Assembly: GCA_900066355.1 (NCBI GenBank)
Contig: FMEL01000013.1
Location: forward strand, 48,326 to 112,325
DNA: 64,000 nucleotides
Reading direction: 5' to 3'
Origin: an uncultured Ruminococcus sp.
GTDB taxonomy: Bacteria > Bacillota > Clostridia > Lachnospirales > Lachnospiraceae
In this document: positions 49,952 to 58,983 of the stretch, in pieces
How the letters are laid out: the number at the start of each line of letters is the position of its first letter
Position numbering within the stretch: the first letter of the stretch is position 1
The notes under the pieces: generated by a model
Databases searched by the model: none
Told to the model about the DNA's origin: nothing
The model's input: the letters and a program-made list of their open reading frames with translations, nothing else
Translations under genes and position numbers: made by a program

Positions 49952-50483
49952 AAAACAGATTTTTGCAGCACGAAAAGCACATACCGATGCGCAGATCGAA
50001 GAATGGAGCCGGATGATCGCTGATCGGGTGACCACACTTCCGGAATATAAGGATGCGAAGCGTATTCTTGCTTATGCAGATTATAACCATGAAGTTATGA
50101 CCGGGTTTATTATCGAAGCCGCATGGCGGGATGGCAAAGAAGTTGCCGTACCGAAGGTAGTCGGTCAGGATATGGTGTTTTATAAACTGACAGATTTTGC
50201 ACAGCTTGAAAAGGGCTACTTCGGGATTCCGGAGCCGGCAAGGGGTGAGATCGTTCAGTGGGAAGATGCCATGATGGTCATGCCGGGAGTGGCATTTGAT
50301 CAAGAAAATCACCGGGTCGGCTATGGCGGTGGCTTTTATGACCGCTTCCTGGAAAAACATCCGCAGATCAGACGTGTGGCAGTGGCATTTGAATTTCAGA
50401 TGCTCCCGGAAGTCCCGACAGAACCCACGGATATTTCGCCGGAGATCATTGTTACAGAAAAATCAGCTTATCATCTTAAATAA
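49929..50483 (+). CDS. 5-formyltetrahydrofolate cyclo-ligase
   Basis: The 184-residue protein has the family motifs IRKQIFAARKAH, EVAVPKVVG and MVMPGVAFDQENHRVGYGGGFYDRFL (about residues 117-142; written here as MPGVAFDQ and RVGYGGGFYDRFL). It converts 5-formyl- to 5,10-methenyl-tetrahydrofolate with ATP, linking to the fchA/folD folate pool. The ATG at 49929 is preferred over one ten codons upstream; it lies in the end of DUF896. It is embedded in the proline operon. Confidence 0.93.
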   Translation: MEEKKQIRKQIFAARKAHTDAQIEEWSRMIADRVTTLPEYKDAKRILAYADYNHEVMTGFIIEAAWRDGKEVAVPKVVGQDMVFYKLTDFAQLEKGYFGIPEPARGEIVQWEDAMMVMPGVAFDQENHRVGYGGGFYDRFLEKHPQIRRVAVAFEFQMLPEVPTEPTDISPEIIVTEKSAYHLK

Positions 50484-50512
50484 AAGGGCAGATGCCCCGG
50501 GGAGGCCATGCA

Positions 50513-51763
50513 ATGAATAAAATGCTGTTACAACTTGGAATGAATGCAAAAGAAGCAGAAAATACCATACGCACGATCACGACAGACCAGAAGAATCAGG
50601 TGCTTACGGCGGTTGCCGATCATCTGGTCGAATCGACAGACAAGCTGCTGGAAGCGAATGCAGCTGATGTGACAAATGCGAAGCAGAACCACATGCCGGA
50701 AGGGCTGGTTGACCGGCTTATGCTGAGTCCGGAGAGAATCGAGGGTATGGCAGAGGGACTCAGACAGCTTGTGGCGCTTGAAGATCCGATCGGAGAAGTC
50801 ACCGGCATGAAAAAACGTCCGAACGGTCTTCTGATCGGGCAGAAACGTGTGCCGCTCGGTGTGGTCGGTATTATTTATGAGGCGCGTCCAAATGTGACAG
50901 CCGATGCATTTGGCCTCTGTTTTAAAACAGGCAATGTGGTGATCCTGAAAGGCGGTAGTGACGCGATCCATTCCAATGAGGCAATCGTGGATTGTATCCG
51001 CGAATCTCTGAAAGCATGTGGCATTACGGAAAATGCAATCCAGCTTATTGCAGATACTTCCAGAGAGACTGCGGCAGAATTCATGAAAATGAACGAGTAT
51101 GTAGATGTGCTGATTCCGAGAGGCGGTAAGGGTCTGATCAAGGCGGTTGTGAACCAGAGCACGATCCCGGTAATTGAGACCGGTACGGGAAACTGTCACA
51201 TTTATGTAGATGAGAGTGCAGATCTGGATATGGCAGTGAATATCATCCTCAATGCAAAGACGCAGCGTGTCGGTGTCTGCAACGCGTGTGAATCACTTCT
51301 GGTGCATGCTAATGTAAAAGAAAAACTTCTCCCGGTACTTGCACAGAAACTGAAAGAAAAGCATGTGGAGATGCGAGCGGATAAAGAAGCGCATGAACTG
51401 ATGCCGGGATCTGTAGATGCCACAGAAGAAGACTGGGGAACGGAATATCTGGATTACATATTGTCAATCAAAGTGGTGTATTCTGTAGACGAGGCAATTG
51501 CACATATCAACCGTTATAACACAGGACACTCTGAGGCAATCATCACCAATGATTATACCAATGCCCAGAAATTCCTTGATGAAGTGGACGCGGCAGCAGT
51601 ATATGTAAATGCCTCCACGAGATTTACCGATGGATTTGAGTTCGGTTACGGTGCAGAGATCGGTATCAGTACCCAGAAGCTTCACGCCAGAGGACCTATG
51701 GGATTACTTGCTTTGACGACCACGAAATATATCATCTACGGAAACGGACAGATTCGTCAGTAA
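50513..51763 (+). CDS. proA: Glutamate-5-semialdehyde dehydrogenase
   Basis: The 416-residue aldehyde dehydrogenase has GVVGIIYEARPNVTADAF, the catalytic cysteine in RVGVCNACESLLVH (about residue 255), and the end HARGPMGLLALTTTKYI. It reduces glutamyl phosphate in proline synthesis. The ATG at 50513 follows GGGGAGG and gives the normal length. It ends the proB operon. Confidence 0.96.
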   Translation: MNKMLLQLGMNAKEAENTIRTITTDQKNQVLTAVADHLVESTDKLLEANAADVTNAKQNHMPEGLVDRLMLSPERIEGMAEGLRQLVALEDPIGEVTGMKKRPNGLLIGQKRVPLGVVGIIYEARPNVTADAFGLCFKTGNVVILKGGSDAIHSNEAIVDCIRESLKACGITENAIQLIADTSRETAAEFMKMNEYVDVLIPRGGKGLIKAVVNQSTIPVIETGTGNCHIYVDESADLDMAVNIILNAKTQRVGVCNACESLLVHANVKEKLLPVLAQKLKEKHVEMRADKEAHELMPGSVDATEEDWGTEYLDYILSIKVVYSVDEAIAHINRYNTGHSEAIITNDYTNAQKFLDEVDAAAVYVNASTRFTDGFEFGYGAEIGISTQKLHARGPMGLLALTTTKYIIYGNGQIRQ

Positions 51764-51791
51764 TATTGGACAAAAGAGCGCATGTGTTGAT

Positions 51792-51820
51792 TTGACATTT
51801 AAAGTGTGCGTGTGTATAAT
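51792..51820 (+). promoter_or_regulatory. Perfect-consensus SigA promoter of the surface protein
   Basis: TTGACA (51792-51797), 17 bases, TATAAT (51815-51820). Both hexamers are perfect, with a TG before the -10, so strong constitutive expression is expected. Confidence 0.9.
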
Positions 51821-51859
51821 TAGTTACAGCTTACAGACTCATAATGGAGGAACATTAAA

Positions 51860-54136
51860 TTGAGACGAAAACAGTTATTTGCAATAATTCTTGCAGGGGC
51901 ACTTGCAGCAGGAAGCGCTCCGGCAGCAGTATTTGCCGCAGAGAGTGATATGGCGGCCATGTCAGAAGAAGGTGTCGGTAATGCCGGTTCCGAAGAAGCA
52001 GGAAGCGAAGACGGAAGCAGTGATGCAGAAGCACCTGTAACAGATGGTGCGGATGCAGCAGATGCAGCAACTGATACACCTGCAGCAGATAATACAACTA
52101 CCGATGAAACACCGGCAGCGGACAATACCGGAGCGGCTGAGACACCGGCGGCAGAAGATCCAGCTACAGCAGATACGACACTGCCAGAAGAAGTTCAGAC
52201 ACAGGAGCAGACGGAAGAGAATAAAGAAGTGGATCCGCAGGAAGGTGAGAATCCGGTAGAGGCAACAGGAATTGAGGTTTTGGATGCCGACGGACAGGAG
52301 ATTTTCAATACGGATGGAAAACGATTTGAAAATTTACAGGATGCCATTAATGCAGTACCAGATTATGAAGAATCTGCTGAAAACAAACCGATAATTAAAA
52401 TCAGCCAGTCAATTGTACTTACAGATACGATTACAATAAATGGGAAAAAAGTCAGAATTCAGTCAACTGCAAACGGTGTTACTATTAAAAGAAACACAGA
52501 AGGTGAAGCTTTTACAGGAACGATGTTCTCTGTAACAGGAGAGAACAGTCGGCTTCAGTTCTTTATAGATGACGCTACAGATGCGACGCTTACAGTTTCC
52601 GGTGAACTACCAGCGAATGGTGTTATAGAAGCAGAAGCAACAGGTGCGATAATTGATGTTCAGAGCGGCGGTACATTTGGACTGAATTCAGGAGTTACTT
52701 TGACAGGTAACAATTATGCGGAGGGCGGTTCTGCGATTAACTGTACAGGTGGTAAGATTGTTTTAGCAGGTGGTACTGTTACTAATAATGACAGTGGAGA
52801 TAAGGGTGCCGTGTATAGTGACACAGATATCTCTATGGAGGGAGATGCCAGTGTCAGCGGAAATGTTGACAATAAGAACATCTATCTGGGTGAAAATGCA
52901 AAACTGACTTTAACTAAAGTAACAAGTGTTCTGACAGGTCAATCTACATTTACTCATATAAAAGCCCAGGATGGTCTGGGAGTAATTGCAGGAACAACCG
53001 ATATGACGAAGGATGAGTTTGCTACTGCCATAAAGAATATTACCTATGATGATACTACAAACTATGAGTACAGTATTGGTTCAGATGGATATTCTGTAGC
53101 ATTGAAGAAGAAATCTTCAGGTGGTAAAGACGATCAGGATAAGCCAACAGATTATGAAATCACATATAAAGCCGGTTCAGCGAAGTGGCGTGATCATACA
53201 ACCGTTGAGGCTAAGTTTACGGTTACAGGTGACTGTGAATGGGCTTATGTAGTGGTCAAAAAAGGCACGACTAAAGTAAGTCCTAAGAAACTGTCCAAGT
53301 TTACATCTGCCAAGAAGAATACTTCTTTTACAGTGGTTGCGGAGAACGTACCGGAAGAAGACTCAAAAATAATTGTGGTTGCCCGACGTAACAGCAGTGA
53401 CACAGATTATAAACAGGCGAAACCGGTATATCTTTATACGTCTGCTATGAAAAAAGCCCGTCCGGCAAAACCGCAGGCTACAGCGACTATACGCCCGGCA
53501 AGTACTCCTAAAGTAACAGAAGGAACGGTAACCGGATTTGAAGATTCTATTAAATTCTTCCCGGGAAAAGTGTATACATTTACACCAACAGGAGCAGGAC
53601 AGGATAACCAGAACCCTGTAACCGGCGATGAGAGATGGATTCCACAGTACTGGACATTTTCTACATCCAATGATGCAGAGAAACATACAAAGTGGCAGAT
53701 CAGTGCACCGAAGGGTCAGCAGCTGAAGGGCAAAGGCTCCGTGACATATACGATTTATATTTACTGTAAGAAGCAGGTTTATAATGGAAAGAAATGGGTG
53801 GACACAGATGTAGTTCAGCCATATAAATCTCAGTTCACCGCAGTAGAGTATACGGATAAAGAACTTGCAGACTATCTTGCAGAACTTTCCGGTACACCGG
53901 CACAGGATGACGCGGATGGCGGAGACGGCGGAGACGGCAGTGGCGGAGATGGCGGCACAGATGCAGAACTGACTGCAACGGCAGCAGCATCCGCAAAAGA
54001 TGCAGGCTCCAAATCTAAATCTGCAGTATCTACAGCCGACGAGTCCCCGATCGGTACAATGTCTGTACTTGCAGCACTTTCACTTCTTGCAGGCGGTTAT
54101 GTGGTAGTTCGCAAACGCAAAAAAGAAGAAATCTGA
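51860..54136 (+). CDS. Large secreted cell-surface protein with C-terminal anchor
   Basis: The 758-residue protein starts at a TTG nine bases after TGGAGG. A signal peptide (RRKQLFAIILAGALAAGS, cut near AVFA-AE) leads into about 110 residues of acidic Asp/Thr/Ala/Glu-rich linker. About residues 130-410 are repeat-like (LTGNNYAEGGSAINCTGGKI; GGTVTNNDSGDKGAVYS) and suggest a right-handed beta-helix; a second region (about 430-680) may be Ig-like. The C-terminus has a Gly/Asp-rich linker, then DESPIG, a hydrophobic helix and RKRKKEEI, a sorting-signal shape in which the usual LPXTG is not evident. The function, perhaps adhesion or glycan binding, is not known. Confidence 0.75.
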   Translation: MRRKQLFAIILAGALAAGSAPAAVFAAESDMAAMSEEGVGNAGSEEAGSEDGSSDAEAPVTDGADAADAATDTPAADNTTTDETPAADNTGAAETPAAEDPATADTTLPEEVQTQEQTEENKEVDPQEGENPVEATGIEVLDADGQEIFNTDGKRFENLQDAINAVPDYEESAENKPIIKISQSIVLTDTITINGKKVRIQSTANGVTIKRNTEGEAFTGTMFSVTGENSRLQFFIDDATDATLTVSGELPANGVIEAEATGAIIDVQSGGTFGLNSGVTLTGNNYAEGGSAINCTGGKIVLAGGTVTNNDSGDKGAVYSDTDISMEGDASVSGNVDNKNIYLGENAKLTLTKVTSVLTGQSTFTHIKAQDGLGVIAGTTDMTKDEFATAIKNITYDDTTNYEYSIGSDGYSVALKKKSSGGKDDQDKPTDYEITYKAGSAKWRDHTTVEAKFTVTGDCEWAYVVVKKGTTKVSPKKLSKFTSAKKNTSFTVVAENVPEEDSKIIVVARRNSSDTDYKQAKPVYLYTSAMKKARPAKPQATATIRPASTPKVTEGTVTGFEDSIKFFPGKVYTFTPTGAGQDNQNPVTGDERWIPQYWTFSTSNDAEKHTKWQISAPKGQQLKGKGSVTYTIYIYCKKQVYNGKKWVDTDVVQPYKSQFTAVEYTDKELADYLAELSGTPAQDDADGGDGGDGSGGDGGTDAELTATAAASAKDAGSKSKSAVSTADESPIGTMSVLAALSLLAGGYVVVRKRKKEEI

Positions 54137-54156
54137 TTCACATAAGAAATATTTTT

Positions 54157-54186
54157 AAGAGGCAGGTCTTTTGACCTGTCTCTTTT
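54157..54186 (+). terminator. Terminator of the surface protein gene
   Basis: AAGAGGCAGGTC (54157-54168) pairs with GACCTGTCTCTT (54173-54184) around four T bases, followed by Ts. Confidence 0.88.
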
Positions 54187-54240
54187 CATATACTGATAAA
54201 GGAACAAATAATTTTTTTTATACATAGCAGGAACGACGAT

Positions 54241-55146
54241 ATGATCAAAACAAATAACACACCCTGTACATATGAAGAACTTTATTACGAAATGTGGGAA
54301 ACGGCAGGACGCTACAGTAAGATTACACGCTTTCAGGTAATCGGAAGCTCTCATGATGAACGAATGATCCCGGCAGTATGGGTTGGGAATGGTAACCAGA
54401 CAGTTTTTTGCATTGCCGGGATGATCGGTACAGACCGGCATATGCCCGGCTATCTGGTGGAGATGATGAAAGAATACACAAGAGCCTGGGAATGTGGCTG
54501 GAAACTTGAAGAAATCTATGATCTCAGAGATTTATTTGAAAAGTGGACAATCTGTTTTGTCCCGATTTTAAATCCGGATGGCTATGAAATCTATGAGAAT
54601 GATTTTTTTGCCATACGTAATCCGATCTATCGGCAGATGCTTCGTATGCAGGAAGTCTCCTGCAAAGAATTTACCGGCAATGCCCGTGGAATAGAACTCA
54701 GGAAAAATTTCCCTACCGGTTATTATCGGAGAAAGCAGATCCACCAGCAGCCTGCAAGTGAAAATGAAACGAAGGCGCTGGTAAGACTGTTTCAGGATGA
54801 TCCCGGCAGAGGCCTCCTTTCCTTTGGATATGCCGGCAAACGAATTGTGTATTTTCGCCAGTCTCAGGCATTCACTGCGAACCAGAAATCATACCGCATG
54901 GCACGACATCTGCAAAAATGCAGTGCTTCCGATATGGACAAAAAGAATTTCCATCTCGAAGATGTGGAACCTGCAGGACGACAGGGATACGGTTCCCCGG
55001 AACAATTTTACACTGAAATCTGTCACCAGCCGGCATTTCGTATCGAAGTGCCCTGCGAAAATGAAGTGCATGCTGCTTCCATTGAAAAACAGATTGAATA
55101 CAGAGAAATCCATACCCTGCCGCTGGAATATATTTTTTCACTGTAA
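54241..55146 (+). CDS. M14 carboxypeptidase-like protein lacking zinc ligands
   Basis: The 301-residue protein keeps the frame of M14 metallocarboxypeptidases: CIAGMIGTDRHMPGYL aligns with the AGIHGxE zinc site, FVPILNPDGYE with VNPDGY, RGIELRKNFP with GVDLNRNFP, LLSFGYAGKRI with the IDLHSYG site, and FRIEVPCE with the catalytic glutamate. The three zinc ligands are replaced (His to Ile62, Glu to Asp65, third His to Phe), and the NR pair is RK. Only the catalytic Glu region stays. It is therefore likely a pseudo-peptidase, perhaps binding peptides. No signal peptide is seen. AGGAA precedes the ATG. Confidence 0.7.
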   Translation: MIKTNNTPCTYEELYYEMWETAGRYSKITRFQVIGSSHDERMIPAVWVGNGNQTVFCIAGMIGTDRHMPGYLVEMMKEYTRAWECGWKLEEIYDLRDLFEKWTICFVPILNPDGYEIYENDFFAIRNPIYRQMLRMQEVSCKEFTGNARGIELRKNFPTGYYRRKQIHQQPASENETKALVRLFQDDPGRGLLSFGYAGKRIVYFRQSQAFTANQKSYRMARHLQKCSASDMDKKNFHLEDVEPAGRQGYGSPEQFYTEICHQPAFRIEVPCENEVHAASIEKQIEYREIHTLPLEYIFSL

Positions 55147-55149
55147 TCG

Positions 55150-55312
55150 GGACATTACCTGTGAACGGAGTGAACAGTAACATCGGAAGTACAAATCGAT
55201 GAGACAGTGGAGATAACGCTTGCACAAGCCCTGAAATTACGGTATGATTATAAGATGCAATTAATTAATTTACTATTATAAATGATTATTATAACGAAGG
55301 AGTCAGTACAAA
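55150..55312 (+). other. Intergenic region with short palindromic motif and miaB promoter
   Basis: A CTGTGAACGGAGTGAACAG motif (55159-55177; imperfect palindrome) lies near the start. A promoter TTGCAC (55220-55225), 17 bases, TATGAT (55243-55248) serves miaB; GAAGGAG lies before its ATG. Confidence 0.55.
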
Positions 55313-56749
55313 ATGACAAACGAATCCTCTAAAGAGAAAAAGACTACAAGCGCAGAAGAAACTCTGCGTCAGCGTTCATTTATAGAACTTGCGCAGGCAT
55401 TAACTGCACAGAAATCCAATGCGGCAGGCCGTCCGCTTACTTATTGCCTGACGACGTTCGGCTGCCAGATGAATGAAAAGCAGTCTGAGGCCGTAGCGGG
55501 AATTATGGACGAAATCGGATATGTACGACAGGATAATGAAGAGGCGGATGTGGTTCTTTACAATACCTGTACTGTCCGCGAGAATGCAAACCTCAAAGTA
55601 TACGGAAGACTTGGCCATCTGCACAGTCTGAAAGACCGTAATCCGGATATGAAGATTATTCTTTTTGGCTGTATGATGCAGGAACAGCATGTGGTTGACA
55701 AGATCAGGAAGTCTTATCCGTTTGTAGACCTTGTGTTCGGAACGCATAACATCTTTAAATTTGCAGAGCTTTTCTATGAAATGCTGCAGTCTGATCAGCA
55801 GATCGTCGATATCTGGGAGGGAACAGACCAGATTGTAGAAGATCTTCCGACAGAACGTAACTATACATTCAAATCCGGTGTTAATATCATGTTTGGCTGC
55901 AACAATTTCTGCAGCTACTGTATTGTACCATACGTACGCGGACGTGAGAGAAGCCGTGAACCGGAAGCAATCGTAAAAGAGGTAAAACGTCTGGTTGCAG
56001 ATGGTGTCTCAGAAGTCATGCTCCTCGGACAGAACGTAAACTCTTATGGAAAAACACTGGAGCATCCGGTTACATTTGCACAGCTTCTGGAAATGCTGGA
56101 AGATGTGGAAGGCCTGAAGCGTATCCGCTTTATGACTTCTCATCCGAAGGATCTTTCTGATGAACTGATCGAAACAATGGCAAAAAGTAAAAAGATCTGT
56201 CATCATCTTCATCTGCCGCTTCAGTCCGGAAGCAGCCGTATTCTGAAGATCATGAACAGACGCTACGATAAGGAAAAATATCTGAATCTGGTCGAAAAGA
56301 TCCGTAAGGCAATCCCGGATATTTCCCTGACTACAGATATCATTGTTGGTTTCCCGGGAGAGACTGAAGAGGATTTTCAGGAAACTCTGGATGTTGTAGC
56401 AAAATGTGGTTATGATACTGCATTTACGTTCCTTTATTCAAAGAGAAGTGACACACCTGCTGCCGCTATGGAGAATCAGATTCCGCAGGATGTGGCAAAA
56501 GAGCGTTTTAACCGTCTTCTTGCACTGGTACAAAAGGAGGGACGTACCCGTTCTTCCAGATTTGAAGGTTCTGTACAGGAAGTACTGGTTGAGGAAGAAA
56601 GCAAAGAAAAAGGAATTTTTACAGGAAGAACCGAATATAATCTTCTTGTACATTTCCCGGGCAGTGCCGATCTTCTTGGCAAGTACGTCAAAGTCAGCCT
56701 GGATGAGTGTCATGGATTTTATTACATGGGCTCTCTTGTTGAAGAATAA
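55313..56749 (+). CDS. miaB: tRNA-2-methylthio-N6-dimethylallyladenosine synthase
   Basis: The 478-residue radical SAM enzyme has an N-terminal MTTase domain (TTFGCQMNEKQSE; NTCTVRENA; FGCMMQ), the radical SAM motif CNNFCSYC (about residues 198-205) and a C-terminal TRAM domain. It adds methylthio to A37 of tRNAs. An N-terminal extension of about 45 residues is usual in clostridia. GAAGGAG precedes the ATG. It is a single gene with its own promoter. Confidence 0.96.
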   Translation: MTNESSKEKKTTSAEETLRQRSFIELAQALTAQKSNAAGRPLTYCLTTFGCQMNEKQSEAVAGIMDEIGYVRQDNEEADVVLYNTCTVRENANLKVYGRLGHLHSLKDRNPDMKIILFGCMMQEQHVVDKIRKSYPFVDLVFGTHNIFKFAELFYEMLQSDQQIVDIWEGTDQIVEDLPTERNYTFKSGVNIMFGCNNFCSYCIVPYVRGRERSREPEAIVKEVKRLVADGVSEVMLLGQNVNSYGKTLEHPVTFAQLLEMLEDVEGLKRIRFMTSHPKDLSDELIETMAKSKKICHHLHLPLQSGSSRILKIMNRRYDKEKYLNLVEKIRKAIPDISLTTDIIVGFPGETEEDFQETLDVVAKCGYDTAFTFLYSKRSDTPAAAMENQIPQDVAKERFNRLLALVQKEGRTRSSRFEGSVQEVLVEEESKEKGIFTGRTEYNLLVHFPGSADLLGKYVKVSLDECHGFYYMGSLVEE

Positions 56750-56835
56750 GGGCAGATTTGACAGCTTTGGATGAATGTGGTACTGTAACGGAGAAGAAAG
56801 TAGTGTATTTATACATGCTCAGGAGGAAAATTATT

Positions 56836-57282
56836 ATGAGAAAAAGAAGTGCAAAGACAACAGTAAAGTCAACAGAAGCAATTGCTGAAACAGCAGCAAA
56901 AGTAAAAGAGACTGTAAAAACAGCAGCCAAAAAAGTTGAGGCTTCCGCACCGGCTGAGAAGACAGCAGAGGTTGTAAAAGAAGTTGTAAACAAAGCTCCG
57001 GAAGTTGTTCAGAAAGCAGAAAAAACAGTTAAGACTGCTACAAAGACAGCAACCAAGACTGTTCGTAAAGCTGCTGGTGTAAGAGTAAAAGAAGTATCTC
57101 TTGAAATCTTCGAAACAAACGTTTCTATGAAAGACGTAGAGAAAGCAGTCAAAAAAGCAGTTGCAGATAAAGGACTGACAGGAGATGTCAGCATCTACAT
57201 TAACGCTGAGAGACGTGCTGCATACTATACAGTAAATCAGGAAGGTTCTGACGAATACAAAGTAGACCTTGGAAATTTATAA
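56836..57282 (+). CDS. Histone-H1-like lysine/alanine-rich protein with DUF6465-like end
   Basis: The 148-residue protein has a long N-terminal half made of Lys, Ala, Thr and Val repeats (VKETVKTAAKKVEASAPAEK; KTVKTATKTATKTVRKAAG), like bacterial H1-type DNA-binding tails or a coiled coil. The C-terminal 65 residues (VKEVSLEIFETNVSMKDVE; GDVSIYINAERRAAYYTV) form a compact domain that I associate with DUF6465 of Lachnospiraceae. The ATG at 56836 follows AGGAGGAAAA. It lies three bases before dus. Nucleoid binding is a guess from composition. Confidence 0.7.
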   Translation: MRKRSAKTTVKSTEAIAETAAKVKETVKTAAKKVEASAPAEKTAEVVKEVVNKAPEVVQKAEKTVKTATKTATKTVRKAAGVRVKEVSLEIFETNVSMKDVEKAVKKAVADKGLTGDVSIYINAERRAAYYTVNQEGSDEYKVDLGNL

Positions 57283-57285
57283 TTT

Positions 57286-58236
57286 ATGAAGCTGTATCTT
57301 GCTCCACTCGAGGGAATCACGAATCATATTTATCGCAAAGCTCTTTATGAATGTTTCGGAGGTTTTGATAAATATTTCATTCCTTTTATCAGGGCAAAAC
57401 AGAACCTGAATTTCAGCGGCAGAGAAAAGAAAGACATTGATCCGGAAAACAATCAGGGAATGTATGCGGTTCCGCAGATCCTGACCAGAAATGCAGAGGA
57501 TTTTCTGCGTACGGCATCGCAGCTTGCCGGGCTCGGATATCGGGAGATCAATCTAAATCTGGGCTGCCCGTCCAAGACAGTAGTTACGAAGGGCTGTGGT
57601 GCGGGTTTTCTTGAGAGACCGGATGAACTGGAATGTTTTCTTGATCATATTTTTGCAAATACCGATTTAAAAATATCCATAAAGACGCGACTGGGTATGG
57701 ATGATGCGGAGGAATTCGAAGATTTACTGGAAATTTATAATCGCTTTCCGCTGGAAGAACTGATCGTTCATCCGAGAGTTCAGAAAGACTTTTATAAAAA
57801 TATTCCGAATCTGGAAGCTTTTGAATATGCAGCTCAAAAGAGTAACAATCCGCTTTGCTACAATGGGGATATTTTTTCGGCAGAAGATTTTGCAAAAGTG
57901 CAGGAACGTTTTCCGTCTGTGGATTGTTTTATGATGGGGCGAGGTGTGCTGGCTCTGCCTTCACTCGCAAGGGAGATTCGAGGCGGAAAGCCTGCTGATA
58001 AAGAGGAGATACGTAAGTTTCACGATATCGTATATCATACATACTGTCAGGAGGTGTCCGGAGACAGAAATGTTCTGTTCAAAATGAAAGAACTCTGGTT
58101 CTATCTGGCGCCGATGTTTGCTGACAGCAAAAAATATATCAAAAAGATCAAAAAAAGTGAAAAATGTGCGGTATATGAATGCGCAGTGAACGAATTATTT
58201 GCGAACTGTCCGTTCAATATTGTATCTGAGCAGTAA
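57286..58236 (+). CDS. dus: tRNA-dihydrouridine synthase family protein
   Basis: The 316-residue flavoenzyme has LAPLEGITNHIYRKAL, NLNLGCPSKTVVTKGCGAGFL (about residues 87-107, written here as LGCPSKTVV and GCGAGFL, with the catalytic Cys) and MMGRGVLALPSLAREI. It reduces uridine in tRNA D-loops. It starts three bases after the previous stop with no separate strong ribosome site, so it is coupled. A bidirectional terminator follows. Confidence 0.9.
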   Translation: MKLYLAPLEGITNHIYRKALYECFGGFDKYFIPFIRAKQNLNFSGREKKDIDPENNQGMYAVPQILTRNAEDFLRTASQLAGLGYREINLNLGCPSKTVVTKGCGAGFLERPDELECFLDHIFANTDLKISIKTRLGMDDAEEFEDLLEIYNRFPLEELIVHPRVQKDFYKNIPNLEAFEYAAQKSNNPLCYNGDIFSAEDFAKVQERFPSVDCFMMGRGVLALPSLAREIRGGKPADKEEIRKFHDIVYHTYCQEVSGDRNVLFKMKELWFYLAPMFADSKKYIKKIKKSEKCAVYECAVNELFANCPFNIVSEQ

Positions 58237-58239
58237 ATA

Positions 58240-58282
58240 AAAAGGAAAGGGAATACGCCAAAGTAGCGTTCCCTTTCCTTTT
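58240..58282. terminator. Strong bidirectional terminator
   Basis: AAAAGGAAAGGGAA with CGC (58240-58258) pairs with GCGTTCCCTTTCCTTTT (58266-58282), two bases bulged, between convergent genes. Confidence 0.92.
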
Positions 58283-58309
58283 GTGCGCCTGTGTATCGGT
58301 AAGAAACTA

Positions 58310-58840
58310 TTATTCTTCTACATAGTCGCCGTTATCGGAGGATGTGGTGTCATCTGTGCCGGTGTTATCCGGTTCGTAATAGGTGAATCCGTCACCGCTA
58401 TCATCGGTGGTGTCAGGATAATCGTAATCACCCGGCTGGGAAATACCCTCATCAACTACATTATCACTGGAAGCGTCATCATAATTGTTGTCAGTGGATG
58501 AATCGACATAGGAATTGTCCGTGTCGGAAGTAGTTGTGTCGGAAGTAGTTGTATCGGAAGTATCGGTACCTGTGTCTGAATTATCGGAATCATCCGAAGA
58601 ATCGTCATAATCATCATAATCATAGTTACTGTCCTGAGTATAAATCGGAAATCCGGCATCTTCTTCCTGTGAGGAACGGATCGCCTCAGCTTCTGCTGCT
58701 GTCTCTGGTGCTTCTGTAACCGTGGCACGGGCTTTGGCAGCTACGATAGCGTCCTTTGGTACTACTGCATAAATAGCAAACATGGCGCAGGAAAAAACGA
58801 GCGCCATCATGGCAATGTGTATTTCGTCTCTGTATTTCAT
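58310..58840 (-). CDS. Membrane-anchored acidic low-complexity protein
   Basis: The 176-residue protein has a short cytoplasmic start (MKYRDEIH), one hydrophobic segment (AMMALVFSCAMFAIYAVV, about residues 10-27) and a tail of about 120 residues made almost wholly of Asp, Ser, Thr, Asn and Tyr (YDYDDYDDSSDDSD; DTSDTTTSDTTTSDTD). The tail would be disordered and strongly negative outside the cell, perhaps binding cations. I do not recognise a family. AAAGAGGGAT precedes the ATG on its strand. It is divergent from rsmJ. Confidence 0.7.
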   Translation of the reverse strand: MKYRDEIHIAMMALVFSCAMFAIYAVVPKDAIVAAKARATVTEAPETAAEAEAIRSSQEEDAGFPIYTQDSNYDYDDYDDSSDDSDNSDTGTDTSDTTTSDTTTSDTDNSYVDSSTDNNYDDASSDNVVDEGISQPGDYDYPDTTDDSGDGFTYYEPDNTGTDDTTSSDNGDYVEE

Positions 58841-58983
58841 AGATATCCCTCTTTGCTTGTGTGTTTGATCTTTTCATAGTATATCATGTCCTGAGCTGTT
58901 TTTGTAAAGAAAATTCTACCACAATTGCAATATTTTGCGTTCCATTGTAAAATAGGACTATTCCAGGAAAGTGAAAGAAAAAA

